Shown here one piece after another: positions 16,518 to 25,080 of a stretch of 33,427 nt of DNA. The notes beneath the pieces were generated by a model that was given only the letters and a program-made list of their open reading frames with translations, did not search any database and had not been told where the DNA came from. The first letter of the stretch is position 1; every line of letters begins with the position of its first letter. Source of the stretch: Dehalococcoidia bacterium (GTDB lineage Bacteria > Chloroflexota > Dehalococcoidia > UBA2979); contig JAIBBD010000023.1 in the NCBI GenBank assembly GCA_019694855.1, forward strand, positions 1 to 33,427. Direction: 5' to 3'. Position numbers and translations under genes: made by a program.

Positions 16518-17021
16518 GTGGTCACAGTCGACGATGTGAAGCGCCTGCGCGAGGAGACCGGCGCGGGCGTCATGGACGCCAAGCGCGCCCTCGATGAGGC
16601 GGGCGGCGACTTCAACAAGGCGAAGGAGCTGCTGCGCGAGCGTGGCATCGCCGCCGCGGCCAAGCGCGCGGAGCGCTCGACGGGCCAGGGCGTCGTCGAG
16701 GCGTACATCCACGGCGGTGGCCGCATCGGCGCGCTCGTCGAGGTGAACTGCGAGACCGACTTCGTGGCGCGCACGGACGCCTTCCGGACGTTGGCGCGCG
16801 ACATCGCGATGCAGGTGGCGGCGATGAACCCGGCGGCGCTGACGCCGGAGGACGTGCCGGGCGACCTGCCGGGCGAGGCAAAGGACCACGCGCTGCTCAC
16901 GCAGACCTTCATTAAGGACGGCAGCCGCTCGATCCAGGACCTGGTGCAGGACGTGATCGCGCAGACGGGCGAGAACATCCGCGTCGCGCGTTTCTCGCGC
17001 TTCGAACTCGGGGGCGCCTGA
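16518..17021 (+). CDS. tsf: Elongation factor Ts (short form)
   Basis: EF-Ts recycles EF-Tu-GDP to EF-Tu-GTP. The 167-residue product has the N-terminal UBA-like domain (DVKRLREETGAGVMDAKRAL) and the nucleotide-exchange signature NCETDFVAR within VEVNCETDFVARTDAFRTLA. It is much shorter than E. coli EF-Ts (283 residues) and nearer the Thermus type (about 196), keeping one core subdomain and the C-terminal IRVARFSRFELG strand. GTG 16518 is supported by GAGGAG 6 nt upstream. The next expected gene, pyrH, is absent; frr follows at 17199. Confidence 0.95.
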   Translation: MVTVDDVKRLREETGAGVMDAKRALDEAGGDFNKAKELLRERGIAAAAKRAERSTGQGVVEAYIHGGGRIGALVEVNCETDFVARTDAFRTLARDIAMQVAAMNPAALTPEDVPGDLPGEAKDHALLTQTFIKDGSRSIQDLVQDVIAQTGENIRVARFSRFELGGA

Positions 17022-17040
17022 CCCGCGCTCCTCGAACGCG

Positions 17041-17065
17041 GGGACGCTCGATGTGAGGGCGTCCC
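17041..17065 (+). terminator. Weak hairpin after tsf
   Basis: GGGACGC (17041-17047) pairs with GCGTCCC (17059-17065) around an 11-nt loop. Only TGCGTTAT follows, so termination would be weak. It occupies the 177-nt gap where pyrH usually lies; I see no gene in that gap. Confidence 0.35.
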
Positions 17066-17198
17066 TGCGTTATCGTGACAGACAGGCTCCCACCTCGCGC
17101 ATACCCGTGCTTTCGGCCGGGCATACGCTGGAACAGGTCAGTGCACGCCGATCCTCGGACGCGGCGAGCGGGCCTGCGAGCAGGACAGGAGGACACCG

Positions 17199-17756
17199 GT
17201 GACCGATGACATCCTCCTCGATGCCGACGACCGCATGGACAAGGCCGTGCTGGCGTTCCAGCACAATCTCGACACGATCCGCACGGGCCGCGCGAACACG
17301 GCGCTGGTCGAGCACCTGCAGGTGACGCATTACGGACAGACGTTGCCGCTGAACCAGCTGGCGACGCTCGCGGCGCCCGAGTCCACGTTGATCACCGTCC
17401 AGCCGTGGGACCGCGGCGCGATGGACTCGATCATGAAGGCGATCCAGACGAGCGACCTCGGCATCAACCCCTCGAACGACGGGCGGTTGATCCGGCTGCC
17501 GATCCCGCCGCTCACCGAGCAGCGCCGGCGAGACCTCGTGAAGCAGGTGCACACGCGGGCCGAGGAGGCGCGCGTCGCGATCCGCAACATCCGGCGGCAC
17601 GCCATCGACGAGGTGAAGAAGGCCGTGAAGGCCGGCGACGTCCCGGAGGACGATGGCCACCACGCCGAGGACGAGGTCGAGAAGCTGACCCACGCGCAGA
17701 CCGACCGCATCGAGCAGCTGAGCAAGACCAAGGAGCGCGAGCTTCTTGAGGTCTGA
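17199..17756 (+). CDS. frr: Ribosome recycling factor
   Basis: RRF splits post-termination ribosomes with EF-G. The 185-residue product matches the family length and has FQHNLDTIRTGRANTALVEH, INPSNDGRLIRLPIPPLTEQ and RRDLVKQVHTRAEEARVAIRN-type segments (read in pieces), the long three-helix bundle and hinge of RRF. GTG 17199 is supported by AGGAGG at 17187-17192, 6 nt away. uppS starts 27 nt after the stop, consistent with one transcript. Confidence 0.97.
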   Translation: MTDDILLDADDRMDKAVLAFQHNLDTIRTGRANTALVEHLQVTHYGQTLPLNQLATLAAPESTLITVQPWDRGAMDSIMKAIQTSDLGINPSNDGRLIRLPIPPLTEQRRRDLVKQVHTRAEEARVAIRNIRRHAIDEVKKAVKAGDVPEDDGHHAEDEVEKLTHAQTDRIEQLSKTKERELLEV

Positions 17757-17783
17757 GCGCCGCCCCTCCTTCGAGCCCGCCCG

Positions 17784-18539
17784 ATGGTAGTGCTGCCGCA
17801 GCGCGCCGAGCTGCCGCTGCCCCACATCCATTCATTGCCGAGGCACGTCGCGATCATCATGGACGGCAACGGGCGCTGGGCTCGCGCCCGTGGGTTGTCG
17901 CGCAACGATGGACATCGCGCGGGCGCCGAGGCGCTGCGCAGCGTCATCGAGCGCTTCGCCGAGCACGGCGTTGAGGCGGTGACCCTGTTCGCGTTTTCGA
18001 CGGAAAACTGGGGCCGTCCTCGCTCTGAGGTCGATGGGATCATGCGCCTCGCGGCGCGCGTCATCGACCGCGAGCTGAACACATTCCATGAGTCGGGCAT
18101 CCAGCTGCAGCACCTCGGCGACCTTGCCGCGCTGCCCAAGGGGCTGCAGTCCCGCGTCGCGAAGGCGGTGCGGCGGACGCAGCAGAACACGGGCATGACC
18201 GTCAACCTGGCCTTCAACTATGGCGGCCGCGCGGACATCGTCGAGGCGGTGCGCCACCTCGTCGCTGCCGGGGTGCGCCCCGAGGACGTGACCGAGGCGG
18301 CGATCTCCTCGCACCTCACGACGGCGGCGCTGCCGGATCCCGACCTGCTCATTCGCACCGGCGGCGAGCGGCGCATCTCGAACTTCCTCGTCTGGCAGGC
18401 CGCCTACAGCGAGTACTACTTCACGCCCGTGCAGTGGCCCGACTTCGGCGCGGCCGAGGTGGACGAGGCGCTGCTGGAGTTCAGCCGCCGCCGGCGACGG
18501 TTCGGCCTCGTCCCGGAGGACGTCGGGACGGACGCCTGA
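17784..18539 (+). CDS. uppS: Undecaprenyl (polyprenyl) diphosphate synthase
   Basis: A cis-prenyltransferase that adds isopentenyl units to farnesyl diphosphate to make the carrier lipid for cell-wall glycan synthesis. The 251-residue product has the catalytic motif HVAIIMDGNGRWA with Asp27, FAFSTENWGRP, the FNYGGRADIV motif and the C-terminal DLLIRTGGERRISNFLVWQ, all hallmarks of UppS. Membrane-associated but soluble fold. It lies between frr and cdsA, the usual order. The first 18 residues are not conserved, so ATG 17784 is provisional; a start at a later codon is possible. Confidence 0.96.
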   Translation: MVVLPQRAELPLPHIHSLPRHVAIIMDGNGRWARARGLSRNDGHRAGAEALRSVIERFAEHGVEAVTLFAFSTENWGRPRSEVDGIMRLAARVIDRELNTFHESGIQLQHLGDLAALPKGLQSRVAKAVRRTQQNTGMTVNLAFNYGGRADIVEAVRHLVAAGVRPEDVTEAAISSHLTTAALPDPDLLIRTGGERRISNFLVWQAAYSEYYFTPVQWPDFGAAEVDEALLEFSRRRRRFGLVPEDVGTDA

Positions 18540-18542
18540 GCG

Positions 18543-19337
18543 GTGCTGAAGCAGCGGCTCGCGGTCGCCGCCGTCGGGCTGCCGCTGCTCGCCCTCCTTG
18601 TCGCCTCACCTGAACGGGTCTTCGGCCTCGGCGTGGCGCTCATCCTCGGCGCGGCCACGTACGAGGTCGTGCACGCCGCGATCCCGGCGACCACTCGCAC
18701 TTCGGCGCTCGCCGCGGGCGTCCTCGCCGCGCTGCTCGCCACCTCCTTCCGCACGCTCGAGGAGATCCCGGTCTGGTCGCTGCCCGCAATGGTGGCGGTC
18801 ACGCTGTTGCTGCTCGCGCTGCTGCTCTGGCCCGGCCCGGGGCAGGCGCCGGCGGGCGCCTGGTGGCTCGGCGCCGTGCTGTACCTCGGTGTGCTGGGGG
18901 CGCACTGGCTGCTGCTGCGCAACGAGGATCACGGGCAGGCCTGGGTCGTAGTCGCCTTCGCGGTCACGTTCGCCACGGACACGGGGGCGTATGCGGTGGG
19001 ACGCCTCGTGGGCCGGCATCTGTTCTGGCCGGCCGTATCGCCGAAGAAGACGTGGGAGGGCGCGGGCGGAGCCGTCGTGTTCGGCGGGGCGATGGCGGCG
19101 GGCCTGCCCTTCGCCCTCGGCATCCAGCCGGAGTGGCCCTGGGTCGTCGCCATCGCCGCGACGCTGCCGTTGGCGGCCATCGCCGGGGACCTGCTGGAGT
19201 CGGCGCTCAAGCGACGGCTCGACGTGAAAGACATGTCGCATCTGTTACCCGGCCACGGGGGCCTCCTCGACCGTCTCGACTCGCTGTTGCTCACCGGGCC
19301 GTTGCTATACTGGTTATTGCAAGGAGCGCAGCGATGA
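18543..19337 (+). CDS. cdsA: Phosphatidate cytidylyltransferase
   Basis: CdsA makes CDP-diacylglycerol from phosphatidic acid and CTP, the substrate of the phosphatidyltransferase at 9959. The 264-residue polytopic membrane protein has about seven hydrophobic segments and the complete signature at its end: SALKRRLDVKDMSHLLPGHG continuing GLLDRLDS. The earlier DTGAYAVGR and SPKKTWEG motifs are also present. GTG 18543 begins 3 nt after the uppS stop; the stop overlaps dxr as ATGA. A TATACT at 19306-19311 inside its 3' end could give an internal promoter for dxr, but without a -35 I do not list it separately. Confidence 0.96.
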   Translation: MLKQRLAVAAVGLPLLALLVASPERVFGLGVALILGAATYEVVHAAIPATTRTSALAAGVLAALLATSFRTLEEIPVWSLPAMVAVTLLLLALLLWPGPGQAPAGAWWLGAVLYLGVLGAHWLLLRNEDHGQAWVVVAFAVTFATDTGAYAVGRLVGRHLFWPAVSPKKTWEGAGGAVVFGGAMAAGLPFALGIQPEWPWVVAIAATLPLAAIAGDLLESALKRRLDVKDMSHLLPGHGGLLDRLDSLLLTGPLLYWLLQGAQR

Positions 19338-20476
19338 TCGGCCTGGCCATCCTTGGCTCGACCGGGTCGATTGGCGAGCAGGCGCTCGACGTCGTCCGCG
19401 CGCTTCCCGGCCGCTTCCGGGTCGTCGGCCTCGCTGCAGGCTCAAACACGGGCCGTCTCCGCACCCAGGTCGAGGAGTTCCGTCCCGCCGCTGTCTGGGC
19501 ACGCCCGGGCCACGAGGCGGACCTGCTCGCCGCGCACGTGGGCCGCGAGGCCTGGCAACCCATGGAGGAGATGGCCCGCCGGCCCGATGTCGACGTGGTG
19601 CTGGTTGCCACCTCGGGGCGGGCGGGGCTGGGCCCCACGCTCGCCGCGCTCGAGGCGAAGAAGGCCGTGGCCCTGGCGAACAAGGAAGCCCTCGTCGTCG
19701 GCGGGCGGGCTGTCCGCGAAGCGCTGGAACGGGGCGGCGAACTGCGGCCGGTGGACTCGGAGCACTCGGCGATCTGGCAGTGCCTGTGGGGCGAATCGCC
19801 GGAGTCCATCTCGAAACTCACGCTCACCGCGTCGGGCGGGGCGTTCCGCGACTACGACCTCGAGGCCCTCGACCGTGTGACGCCGGAGCAGGCGTTACGG
19901 CATCCCACCTGGCGCATGGGCCCGAAAGTGACGATCGATAGCGCGACGCTGTTCAATAAAGGGATGGAAGCGATCGAGGCGCGCTGGCTCTTCGATGTCC
20001 CGCTGGAGCGGGTGGACGTTCTGCAGCATCGCGAGAGCGTGGTGCACTCGCTGGTGACGTTCACCGACGGGTCGGTGAAGGCGCAGCTCGGCGAACCGGA
20101 CATGCGGCTGCCGATCCAGTGCGCGCTCACGTATCCCGAGCGCGGCGAGGTGCCGGCTCTGCCGCCCCTCGACCTCGCAGCGCGCGGAGCGCTGCACTTC
20201 GGCAAGGTCGACGACCAGCGCTTCCCGGCGCTGCGACTGGCGCTCGAAGCCGGGCGGCGCGACGACACCTCGGCGGCGGCGCTATCGGGGGCGGACGAGG
20301 CGGCGGTCGAGCACTTCCTCGCGGGCCGCTGCCGGTTCACCGACATCGCGCGGCTGCTCGAGCGGACGCTCGAGGCGCACCGGCCGGTGGTCGAGCGTCG
20401 CGTCGATGACCTGCTGGCGGCCGAGCGTTGGGGGACTGATTTCGTGAATACGGCCGTGACGGCGGGGATCGCATGA
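19334..20476 (+). CDS. dxr: 1-deoxy-D-xylulose 5-phosphate reductoisomerase
   Basis: Dxr (IspC) makes 2-C-methyl-D-erythritol 4-phosphate with NADPH in the MEP isoprenoid pathway. The 380-residue product has the NADPH motif LGSTGSIG at the N-terminus, ALANKEALV, the metal/substrate motif VDSEHSAIWQCL, LTASGGAFRD, and NKGMEAIEARWLF. Length is typical (about 385-400). ATG 19334 overlaps the cdsA stop; an open frame extends upstream through cdsA but is not Dxr-like. Its stop overlaps rseP as ATGA. With ispG at 23502 and uppS upstream, three isoprenoid-related genes cluster here. Confidence 0.97.
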   Translation: MIGLAILGSTGSIGEQALDVVRALPGRFRVVGLAAGSNTGRLRTQVEEFRPAAVWARPGHEADLLAAHVGREAWQPMEEMARRPDVDVVLVATSGRAGLGPTLAALEAKKAVALANKEALVVGGRAVREALERGGELRPVDSEHSAIWQCLWGESPESISKLTLTASGGAFRDYDLEALDRVTPEQALRHPTWRMGPKVTIDSATLFNKGMEAIEARWLFDVPLERVDVLQHRESVVHSLVTFTDGSVKAQLGEPDMRLPIQCALTYPERGEVPALPPLDLAARGALHFGKVDDQRFPALRLALEAGRRDDTSAAALSGADEAAVEHFLAGRCRFTDIARLLERTLEAHRPVVERRVDDLLAAERWGTDFVNTAVTAGIA

Positions 20477-21660
20477 CCGAACCACAGCAGGAGCCGCAGC
20501 AGGGACCTCAGCCCGAGGTCACGATGTCAAAGTGGCGCGCGCTGAGCATGCTCGGCATGGTGGTTGTCGCCCTCGCGCTGGCGCTCACGTTCGCGCGCGA
20601 CGCCACCTCGTCGGCGCTGCTCTTCGTGCTCATCCTCGTGGGGCTGGTGGTTGCGCACGAGTTCGCTCACTTCATCACCGCGAAGCTGTTCGGCGTCTAC
20701 GTGATCGAGTTCGGCATCGGCTTCCCGCCAAAGATCTGGGGGAAGCGCTTCGGCGAGACCGAGTACACGATCAACTGGCTGCCCATGGGCGGCTTCGTGC
20801 GGCTCATGGGCGAGGAAGACCCCACCCATCCTCGTTCGCTCGCCTCGCGTCCAAAGTGGCAGCGGCTCATCGTGCTCGCCTCGGGTTCGGTGATGAACCT
20901 GCTGCTGCCGATCCTGCTCTTCGCGATCGCCTTCACCATTCCGCACGAAGAGTCCGTCGGACGGGCCATCATCTCGGAAGTGGCGCCCGGCTCTCCCGCC
21001 GCTGAGGCGGGACTGCAGCCGCGTGACATCATCTACGAGATCGGCGGGCGAGACGCCAAGAACTCCATCGACGCGGGGCGGCTGATCCGCATCAACATGG
21101 GCCATGAGACCGACATCCAGGTGAAGCGCGGCAACGAGTTCGTGACGGTGCAGGTCACGCCTCGCTGGACGCCCCCCGCGGGGCAAGGGCCAACCGGCAT
21201 TCGCATTGCGCCGCAGTACGGCTTCACAGAGACGGTTTCGCAGCCGCCCTGGGAGTCACTCCCGAATGGACTGCGGACGACGGTCGACACCATGATCCTC
21301 GCGCGCAACGAGTTCATCTCCTGGTTCAAGGGCGGCAGCAGCCCCGAGGTAGCGGGCCCGGTCGCAATCGCGCAGACGACCGGCGAGGTCGCACGCGACG
21401 GCGGCGTCTCGCCCGTCCTCGAGCTGGCTGCGTTGCTGTCGATCAACCTCGGCATCATCAACCTGCTGCCGCTGCCGATGCTCGACGGCGGACGGGTGTT
21501 CTTCCTGCTCCTCGAGGTGCTGCGCGGCGGCCGCCGCATCGCGCCGGAGAAAGAGGCGATGGTGCACCTCGTGGGGTTCGTGGTGTTCATCGCGCTCGCG
21601 ATCGTCGTGACCTTCGCGGACGTCTCCCGCATCGTGAACGGCGAGTCGCTGTTCCGGTAA
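20473..21660 (+). CDS. rseP: RIP zinc metalloprotease RseP/site-2 protease
   Basis: An intramembrane protease that cleaves membrane substrates such as anti-sigma factors after site-1 cutting. The 395-residue product has HEFAH (His62-His66, in VVAHEFAHFITAKLFGVYV), a single PDZ domain (VAPGSPAAEAGLQPRDIIYEIGG region) and the second metal-ligand motif LLPLPMLDGGRVFF (LDG) near the end. A 17-residue Gln/Glu/Pro-rich start precedes an extra hydrophobic helix (about residues 24-40) before the HExxH helix, so ATG 20524 (MSKW) is an alternative start. It follows dxr with an ATGA overlap, the common dxr-rseP order. A short hairpin (21672-21685) lies after the stop. Confidence 0.95.
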   Translation: MTEPQQEPQQGPQPEVTMSKWRALSMLGMVVVALALALTFARDATSSALLFVLILVGLVVAHEFAHFITAKLFGVYVIEFGIGFPPKIWGKRFGETEYTINWLPMGGFVRLMGEEDPTHPRSLASRPKWQRLIVLASGSVMNLLLPILLFAIAFTIPHEESVGRAIISEVAPGSPAAEAGLQPRDIIYEIGGRDAKNSIDAGRLIRINMGHETDIQVKRGNEFVTVQVTPRWTPPAGQGPTGIRIAPQYGFTETVSQPPWESLPNGLRTTVDTMILARNEFISWFKGGSSPEVAGPVAIAQTTGEVARDGGVSPVLELAALLSINLGIINLLPLPMLDGGRVFFLLLEVLRGGRRIAPEKEAMVHLVGFVVFIALAIVVTFADVSRIVNGESLFR

Positions 21661-21715
21661 CGGGCCCGCGAGGCGACACGTCGCCCCTCGACGTCCGCGC
21701 GCGGCAGGGCGCTCG

Positions 21716-22183
21716 ATGACGCTCTCCGCGATCGAGATACGGCAGTTGCCGCCGCAACCGACGGCATGTATCCGCCGCAGCCTCCGTTACAGTCAGACCT
21801 CGACGATTCCAGAGCTGATTGGCAGGGTCGCCGAAGCGCTCGCGGAGGCCGGGCTCGAGCTCGTGGGCCGGCCATATACACGGGTGCTCTCGCTCGGCCT
21901 GCTCTCGATGGAGGTGGAGGTCGGCTGGCCCGTACCGGCGCCATTCGCCGGGCGGGGCGAGGTGACTGCGGGGGAGTTGCCGGGCGGCCCAGCCGCCGTG
22001 GCGTCGTACTTCGGCCCCTACGAGGACATCCGGCCCGCCTACGAGGCAATCGCCGCCTGGTGCAGGGATCACGGCCGCGCGGTCGCCGGTTCGCCCTGGG
22101 AGTCCTACTGCACCGACCCCGGCGAGGAGCCAGACTCCGCGAAGTGGCGGACTGATGTCGCGTTCCCGCTGCGGGACACGTAG
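21716..22183 (+). CDS. GyrI-like small-molecule-binding domain protein
   Basis: A 155-residue single-domain protein of the GyrI-like/AraC effector-binding fold (SHS2 duplication). The segment IRRSLRYSQTSTIPELIGRV, then EVEVGWPVPAPFAG and ELPGGPAAVASYFGPYEDIR, is the typical 'xxGxxxxxxHxGPYxxLxxay' pattern of this fold, followed by SPWESYCTDP. No helix-turn-helix is attached, so it is a stand-alone ligand-binding module, perhaps a hydrolase or sequestering protein as reported for some GyrI-like members. It starts 55 nt after rseP. The Shine-Dalgarno is weak. The ligand is unknown. Confidence 0.78.
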   Translation: MTLSAIEIRQLPPQPTACIRRSLRYSQTSTIPELIGRVAEALAEAGLELVGRPYTRVLSLGLLSMEVEVGWPVPAPFAGRGEVTAGELPGGPAAVASYFGPYEDIRPAYEAIAAWCRDHGRAVAGSPWESYCTDPGEEPDSAKWRTDVAFPLRDT

Positions 22184-22244
22184 TCAGCGAGCTTCATCCG
22201 TACGGATGAGGCGGCGCCGGTCGCGCCGGCTCACGCTCCGAGGC

Positions 22245-22838
22245 ATGGCGACACATGGGGCTGCGGGCAGCACATCGCGCTTCAGCGCGTGGCGACCGGG
22301 CGCATTCGCGGCGGCCCTTGCCGTGCTCGGCGCACTCACCGCGGCAGCGGTTGCCTCGATGCTCTGGCCGGACGTCGAGGACCGTCGGGATGTGGTGGTG
22401 CAGTTCGATCCGGGCGGTCCGGTCGCGCAGCCGTTTCAGCTGTTCGACCTCGACGGGTGGCTGGTGCGCCAGCCGGATGAGAGCGTGCGTGCGTTCTCCG
22501 CAGCGGAGGCGCGGACGGCATGCGGCATCTTCTTTGTGAGTCGCAATGATCGGTACTTTGGGCTGACAGGCGCGGCCCGTCGGGGTGAGCAGGGCTTCTT
22601 CACCGACCACTGCTGGGGCTCGACGTGGACACTCGAAGGTGCGATTACCTTCGGGCCGAGCTGGCGGGGGATGGACGAGTTCGAGGTCCGTCAGAGCACG
22701 GGCGGACGCGTGAGTCTCGACCTGAGCCGTGTGCGCCTCGGGATGTGCGCACGCGGGGCCGAGGACCTGGATTGCTCGCTTCCCGGTCACGCGCGCTATC
22801 GACGGCCACGGGCCGGGCATGCCTGGTCGTTCTGGTGA
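22245..22838 (+). CDS. Membrane-anchored Rieske-fold protein without Fe-S ligands (copy 1)
   Basis: A 197-residue protein with one N-terminal transmembrane helix (about residues 18-41) and an outward domain. The text [20 protein letters not shown] and GSTWTLEGAITFGPSWRGMD follows the Rieske pattern, but all four cluster ligands are changed: box I CxH reads Glu88/Arg90, box II reads Asp121/Trp124. The two cysteines that form the Rieske disulfide remain (Cys93, Cys123). A second pair, Cys168/Cys177, lies near the end. ATG 22245 aligns with the start of the next gene, a tandem paralogue (stop and start overlap by 1 nt); ATG 22206 is an alternative. Function unknown; it cannot bind a normal [2Fe-2S] cluster. 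Confidence 0.7.
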   Translation: MATHGAAGSTSRFSAWRPGAFAAALAVLGALTAAAVASMLWPDVEDRRDVVVQFDPGGPVAQPFQLFDLDGWLVRQPDESVRAFSAAEARTACGIFFVSRNDRYFGLTGAARRGEQGFFTDHCWGSTWTLEGAITFGPSWRGMDEFEVRQSTGGRVSLDLSRVRLGMCARGAEDLDCSLPGHARYRRPRAGHAWSFW

Positions 22839-23467
22839 TGGGTGCGATGGCCGGTGACGGCGCGGTGCACCGCTCGTCGCGATCGGCGTGGAGACGACTC
22901 ACCTTCGGACTGGCGCTGCTCGGTCTGGCCGTGCTGGTCGCCGTCGCGGTCGCCTCGATGCTCTGGCCGTTGGTCGAGGACCGCTCAAACGTGGATGTGC
23001 CGTTCGAGGCGAGAGGAGCCGTCGCTCAACGGTTCTCGGCGTTTGGCCTCGATGGGTGGCTGGTGCGGCAGGCCGATGGGAGTGTGCGGGCGTTTTCGGC
23101 CGCTGACGCGCACCTCCGATGCCGTGTCGAGTTCATTCCGGTGGGGCACCCACTCTACGCCGTGCGCAGCACATGGAAGGGTCTCGAACGGGGGATGTTC
23201 GTCGACCGCTGTATGCACTCGCTCTATGACGCGGACGGCAAACCACTGTACGGGCCGGCGCCGTGGGGTCTTGATGAGTTCCTCGTGCACGAGGTACACG
23301 GCGGGCGTCTGTACCTCGATTTGTCACGGGTGATGCGGGGCGAGTGCTCCCCCGGCCTTTCGTCGACGCAGTATTGTTCGGTGCCCGGACGACCGAGGTT
23401 CGGCGAACCAGCTCGTGTCGATGAGGGGTATACGTCGCGGTTCATCTGGCCGGTTGCCATCCGGTAG
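22838..23467 (+). CDS. Membrane-anchored Rieske-fold protein without Fe-S ligands (copy 2)
   Basis: A 209-residue paralogue of the preceding gene. A transmembrane helix covers about residues 21-43. The domain aligns to Rieske proteins without gaps: [20 protein letters not shown] then CRVEF for box I, and [20 protein letters not shown] for box II. Box I has Asp90 for the first Cys but keeps His92; box II has Asp123 for Cys and Met126 for His. The disulfide cysteines Cys95 and Cys125 remain, as does the GPAP turn. Cys170/Cys180 form a possible second disulfide. It starts on the last base of the upstream stop (TGATG), so the pair is co-translated. Role unknown; perhaps a structural or binding module. 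Confidence 0.72.
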   Translation: MGAMAGDGAVHRSSRSAWRRLTFGLALLGLAVLVAVAVASMLWPLVEDRSNVDVPFEARGAVAQRFSAFGLDGWLVRQADGSVRAFSAADAHLRCRVEFIPVGHPLYAVRSTWKGLERGMFVDRCMHSLYDADGKPLYGPAPWGLDEFLVHEVHGGRLYLDLSRVMRGECSPGLSSTQYCSVPGRPRFGEPARVDEGYTSRFIWPVAIR

Positions 23468-23501
23468 CCAAGCCCGGCCCCGACATGCGAGGATCGAGGG
23501 A

Positions 23502-24659
23502 ATGGCAGACATCCACCTCATCGAGACCAAGCCCCGCAACGAGACCCGAGCCGTGCGCGTCGGCAACGTCACGATCGGCGGCGGAGCGCCGATCGCCGTG
23601 CAGTCGATGGCGGCGACCAAGACGCAGAACATCGAGGCGACCGTGCGGCAGGTGCAGCTCCTCGAGGCGGCCGGGGCAGATCTCGTGCGCATCGCCGTCG
23701 ACTCGCGCAAAGACGTCGAGGCACTGGCGGAGATCCGCGGGCGTACCTCGGCCGTGCTGTCGGTGGACCTGCAGGAAAATTACCGCCTGGCGGAGTTCGT
23801 CGCCCCGCACGTCAACAAGATCCGCTACAACCCGGGGCACCTCTACCACCACGAGCGCGAGAAGCCGGTGCGCGACAAGGTCGCCTTCATCGCGGAGATC
23901 GCGCAGCGCAACGACTGCGCCCTGCGCGTCGGAGTGAACTGCGGCTCGGTGGACCCGGTGATGACCGCGAAGTTCGGCGACGACGATGTCGGCGCGATGG
24001 TCGCCAGCGCCCTCGAGCACTGCGCGATCCTCGACGACCTCGGGTTCACCCGCTACGTGGTCTCGATGAAGGACTCGGACTGGAAGAAAGTCGTCGAGGG
24101 CAATCAACGTTTTGCGGCCCAGCGGCCGGACGTCCCCCTGCACCTCGGCGTGACCGAGGCGGGGATGCCGCCCGAGGGCATCATCAAGACGCGCGTCGCC
24201 TTCGAGCAGCTGATCCCGCAGGGCATCGGCGACACGATCCGCGTCTCGCTGACGCTGCCGTTCGAGCGCAAAGGCGAGGAGATTGCCGTTGGGCGCGAGA
24301 TCCTCGCGGACATCGCCGCGGGACGGTTCCGCTCCGTGCCGCCTCGATTCGGCGAGGGGCTGAACATCATCTCGTGCCCCTCGTGCTCTCGCGTGGAGAA
24401 CGAGGCGTTCATCGAGCTGGCGCAGCACGTCAAGGAGATGGCCGCGTACGCGCAGGACTACGCGATCACGATCGCGGTGATGGGCTGCCGCGTGAACGGC
24501 CCCGGCGAGACCGACGACGCGGACCTCGGTCTGTGGTGCGGGCCGGCGGCGGTGAACCTCAAGCGCGGCGAGGAGTCGCTGGGCGCCTACCCGTACGACG
24601 AGGTGCTGGACCGGCTGCGCGTGGAGCTCGATGCGATCATTGAGGCGCGCCGCAGGTAG
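23502..24659 (+). CDS. ispG: (E)-4-hydroxy-3-methylbut-2-enyl-diphosphate synthase
   Basis: IspG (GcpE) makes HMBPP from MEcPP, the penultimate MEP-pathway step, using a [4Fe-4S] cluster. The 385-residue product has [17 protein letters not shown] at the N-terminus, the barrel segments [16 protein letters not shown] and KIRYNPGHL, and the cluster ligands in [12 protein letters not shown] and the third Cys in [10 protein letters not shown]. It is the short two-domain bacterial form. ATG 23502 fits the conserved start; the open frame upstream is not IspG-like. GAGGAT 7 nt before ATG could be a -10 box or, as GAGG, a distant Shine-Dalgarno. It is followed by the left palindrome of the DUF559 unit. 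Confidence 0.97.
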   Translation: MADIHLIETKPRNETRAVRVGNVTIGGGAPIAVQSMAATKTQNIEATVRQVQLLEAAGADLVRIAVDSRKDVEALAEIRGRTSAVLSVDLQENYRLAEFVAPHVNKIRYNPGHLYHHEREKPVRDKVAFIAEIAQRNDCALRVGVNCGSVDPVMTAKFGDDDVGAMVASALEHCAILDDLGFTRYVVSMKDSDWKKVVEGNQRFAAQRPDVPLHLGVTEAGMPPEGIIKTRVAFEQLIPQGIGDTIRVSLTLPFERKGEEIAVGREILADIAAGRFRSVPPRFGEGLNIISCPSCSRVENEAFIELAQHVKEMAAYAQDYAITIAVMGCRVNGPGETDDADLGLWCGPAAVNLKRGEESLGAYPYDEVLDRLRVELDAIIEARRR

Positions 24660-24684
24660 GTCCTGCCCGGGCCGGGCTTCGATC

Positions 24685-24708
24685 CCCTCCCCCCTTTGCG
24701 GGGGAGGG
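24685..24708. repeat. Left palindrome of the DUF559 unit
   Basis: CCCTCCCCC (24685-24693) and GGGGGAGGG (24700-24708) form a perfect 9-bp stem around CTTTGC. The same arms occur at 25081-25103. The inner flank (GTGAGGGAGGGGG) resembles, in reverse complement, the inner flank of the right copy (CCCCCACCCCCACC), so the two face each other. It may also end ispG transcription. Confidence 0.8.
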
Positions 24709-24711
24709 TGA

Positions 24712-25068
24712 GGGAGGGGGCTTCCCGTCACCACGACCGGACGCGCGAGAGCACTGCGGGCCCATGCCACCGACGCGGAACGCGCGCTGTGGCAGGCCTT
24801 GCGTCGGCGGCGGTTTGCGGGCCACAAGTTTCGCCGGCAGCAGCCCCTAGGCCATTACGTGGTTGATTTCGTCTGCCTTGAGCAACGACTCATTGTCGAA
24901 GTCGATGGCAGCAGACATCGAGGATCGATGGATGCGCGTCGCGACGAGTGGCTGAGGGCCGAGGGTTTTCGGGTCCTCAGGTTCTGGGATTCGGAAGTGC
25001 TCACCCAGCTCGATTCGGTTGAGCAGACGATCTGGAACGCGCTTGGGGACGAGGGGGGACGCGAGTGA
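24712..25068 (+). CDS. DUF559 / Vsr-like endonuclease-fold protein (start codon unclear)
   Basis: The open frame runs from the codon after an in-frame TGA (24709-24711) to TGA 25066-25068. It encodes a full DUF559 domain: GRARALRAHATDAERALWQA, FAGHKFRRQQPLGHYVVDFV, then LIVEVDGSRHRG and LRAEGFRVLRFWDSEVL. The PD-(D/E)XK-type residues (Asp in VVDFV, Glu and Asp in VEVDG) are present. There is no ATG or GTG before the domain; TTG 24799 would delete its first third, CTG 24754 would keep most of it. So either a rare start is used or the start has been lost. It is bracketed by inward-facing palindromes. The biological role of DUF559 proteins is poorly known. Confidence 0.7.
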   Translation, partial: GRGLPVTTTGRARALRAHATDAERALWQALRRRRFAGHKFRRQQPLGHYVVDFVCLEQRLIVEVDGSRHRGSMDARRDEWLRAEGFRVLRFWDSEVLTQLDSVEQTIWNALGDEGGRE

Positions 25069-25080
25069 CCCCCACCCCCA

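Noticed and set aside
19306-19311. Internal TATACT promoter for dxr
   Set aside because: No -35 partner and the gene is already coupled to cdsA by an ATGA overlap; chance match remains likely.
21672-21685. GGCGACACGTCGCC hairpin after rseP as a terminator
   Set aside because: The stem is only 5-6 bp with no T-tract, so it is not supported as a terminator.
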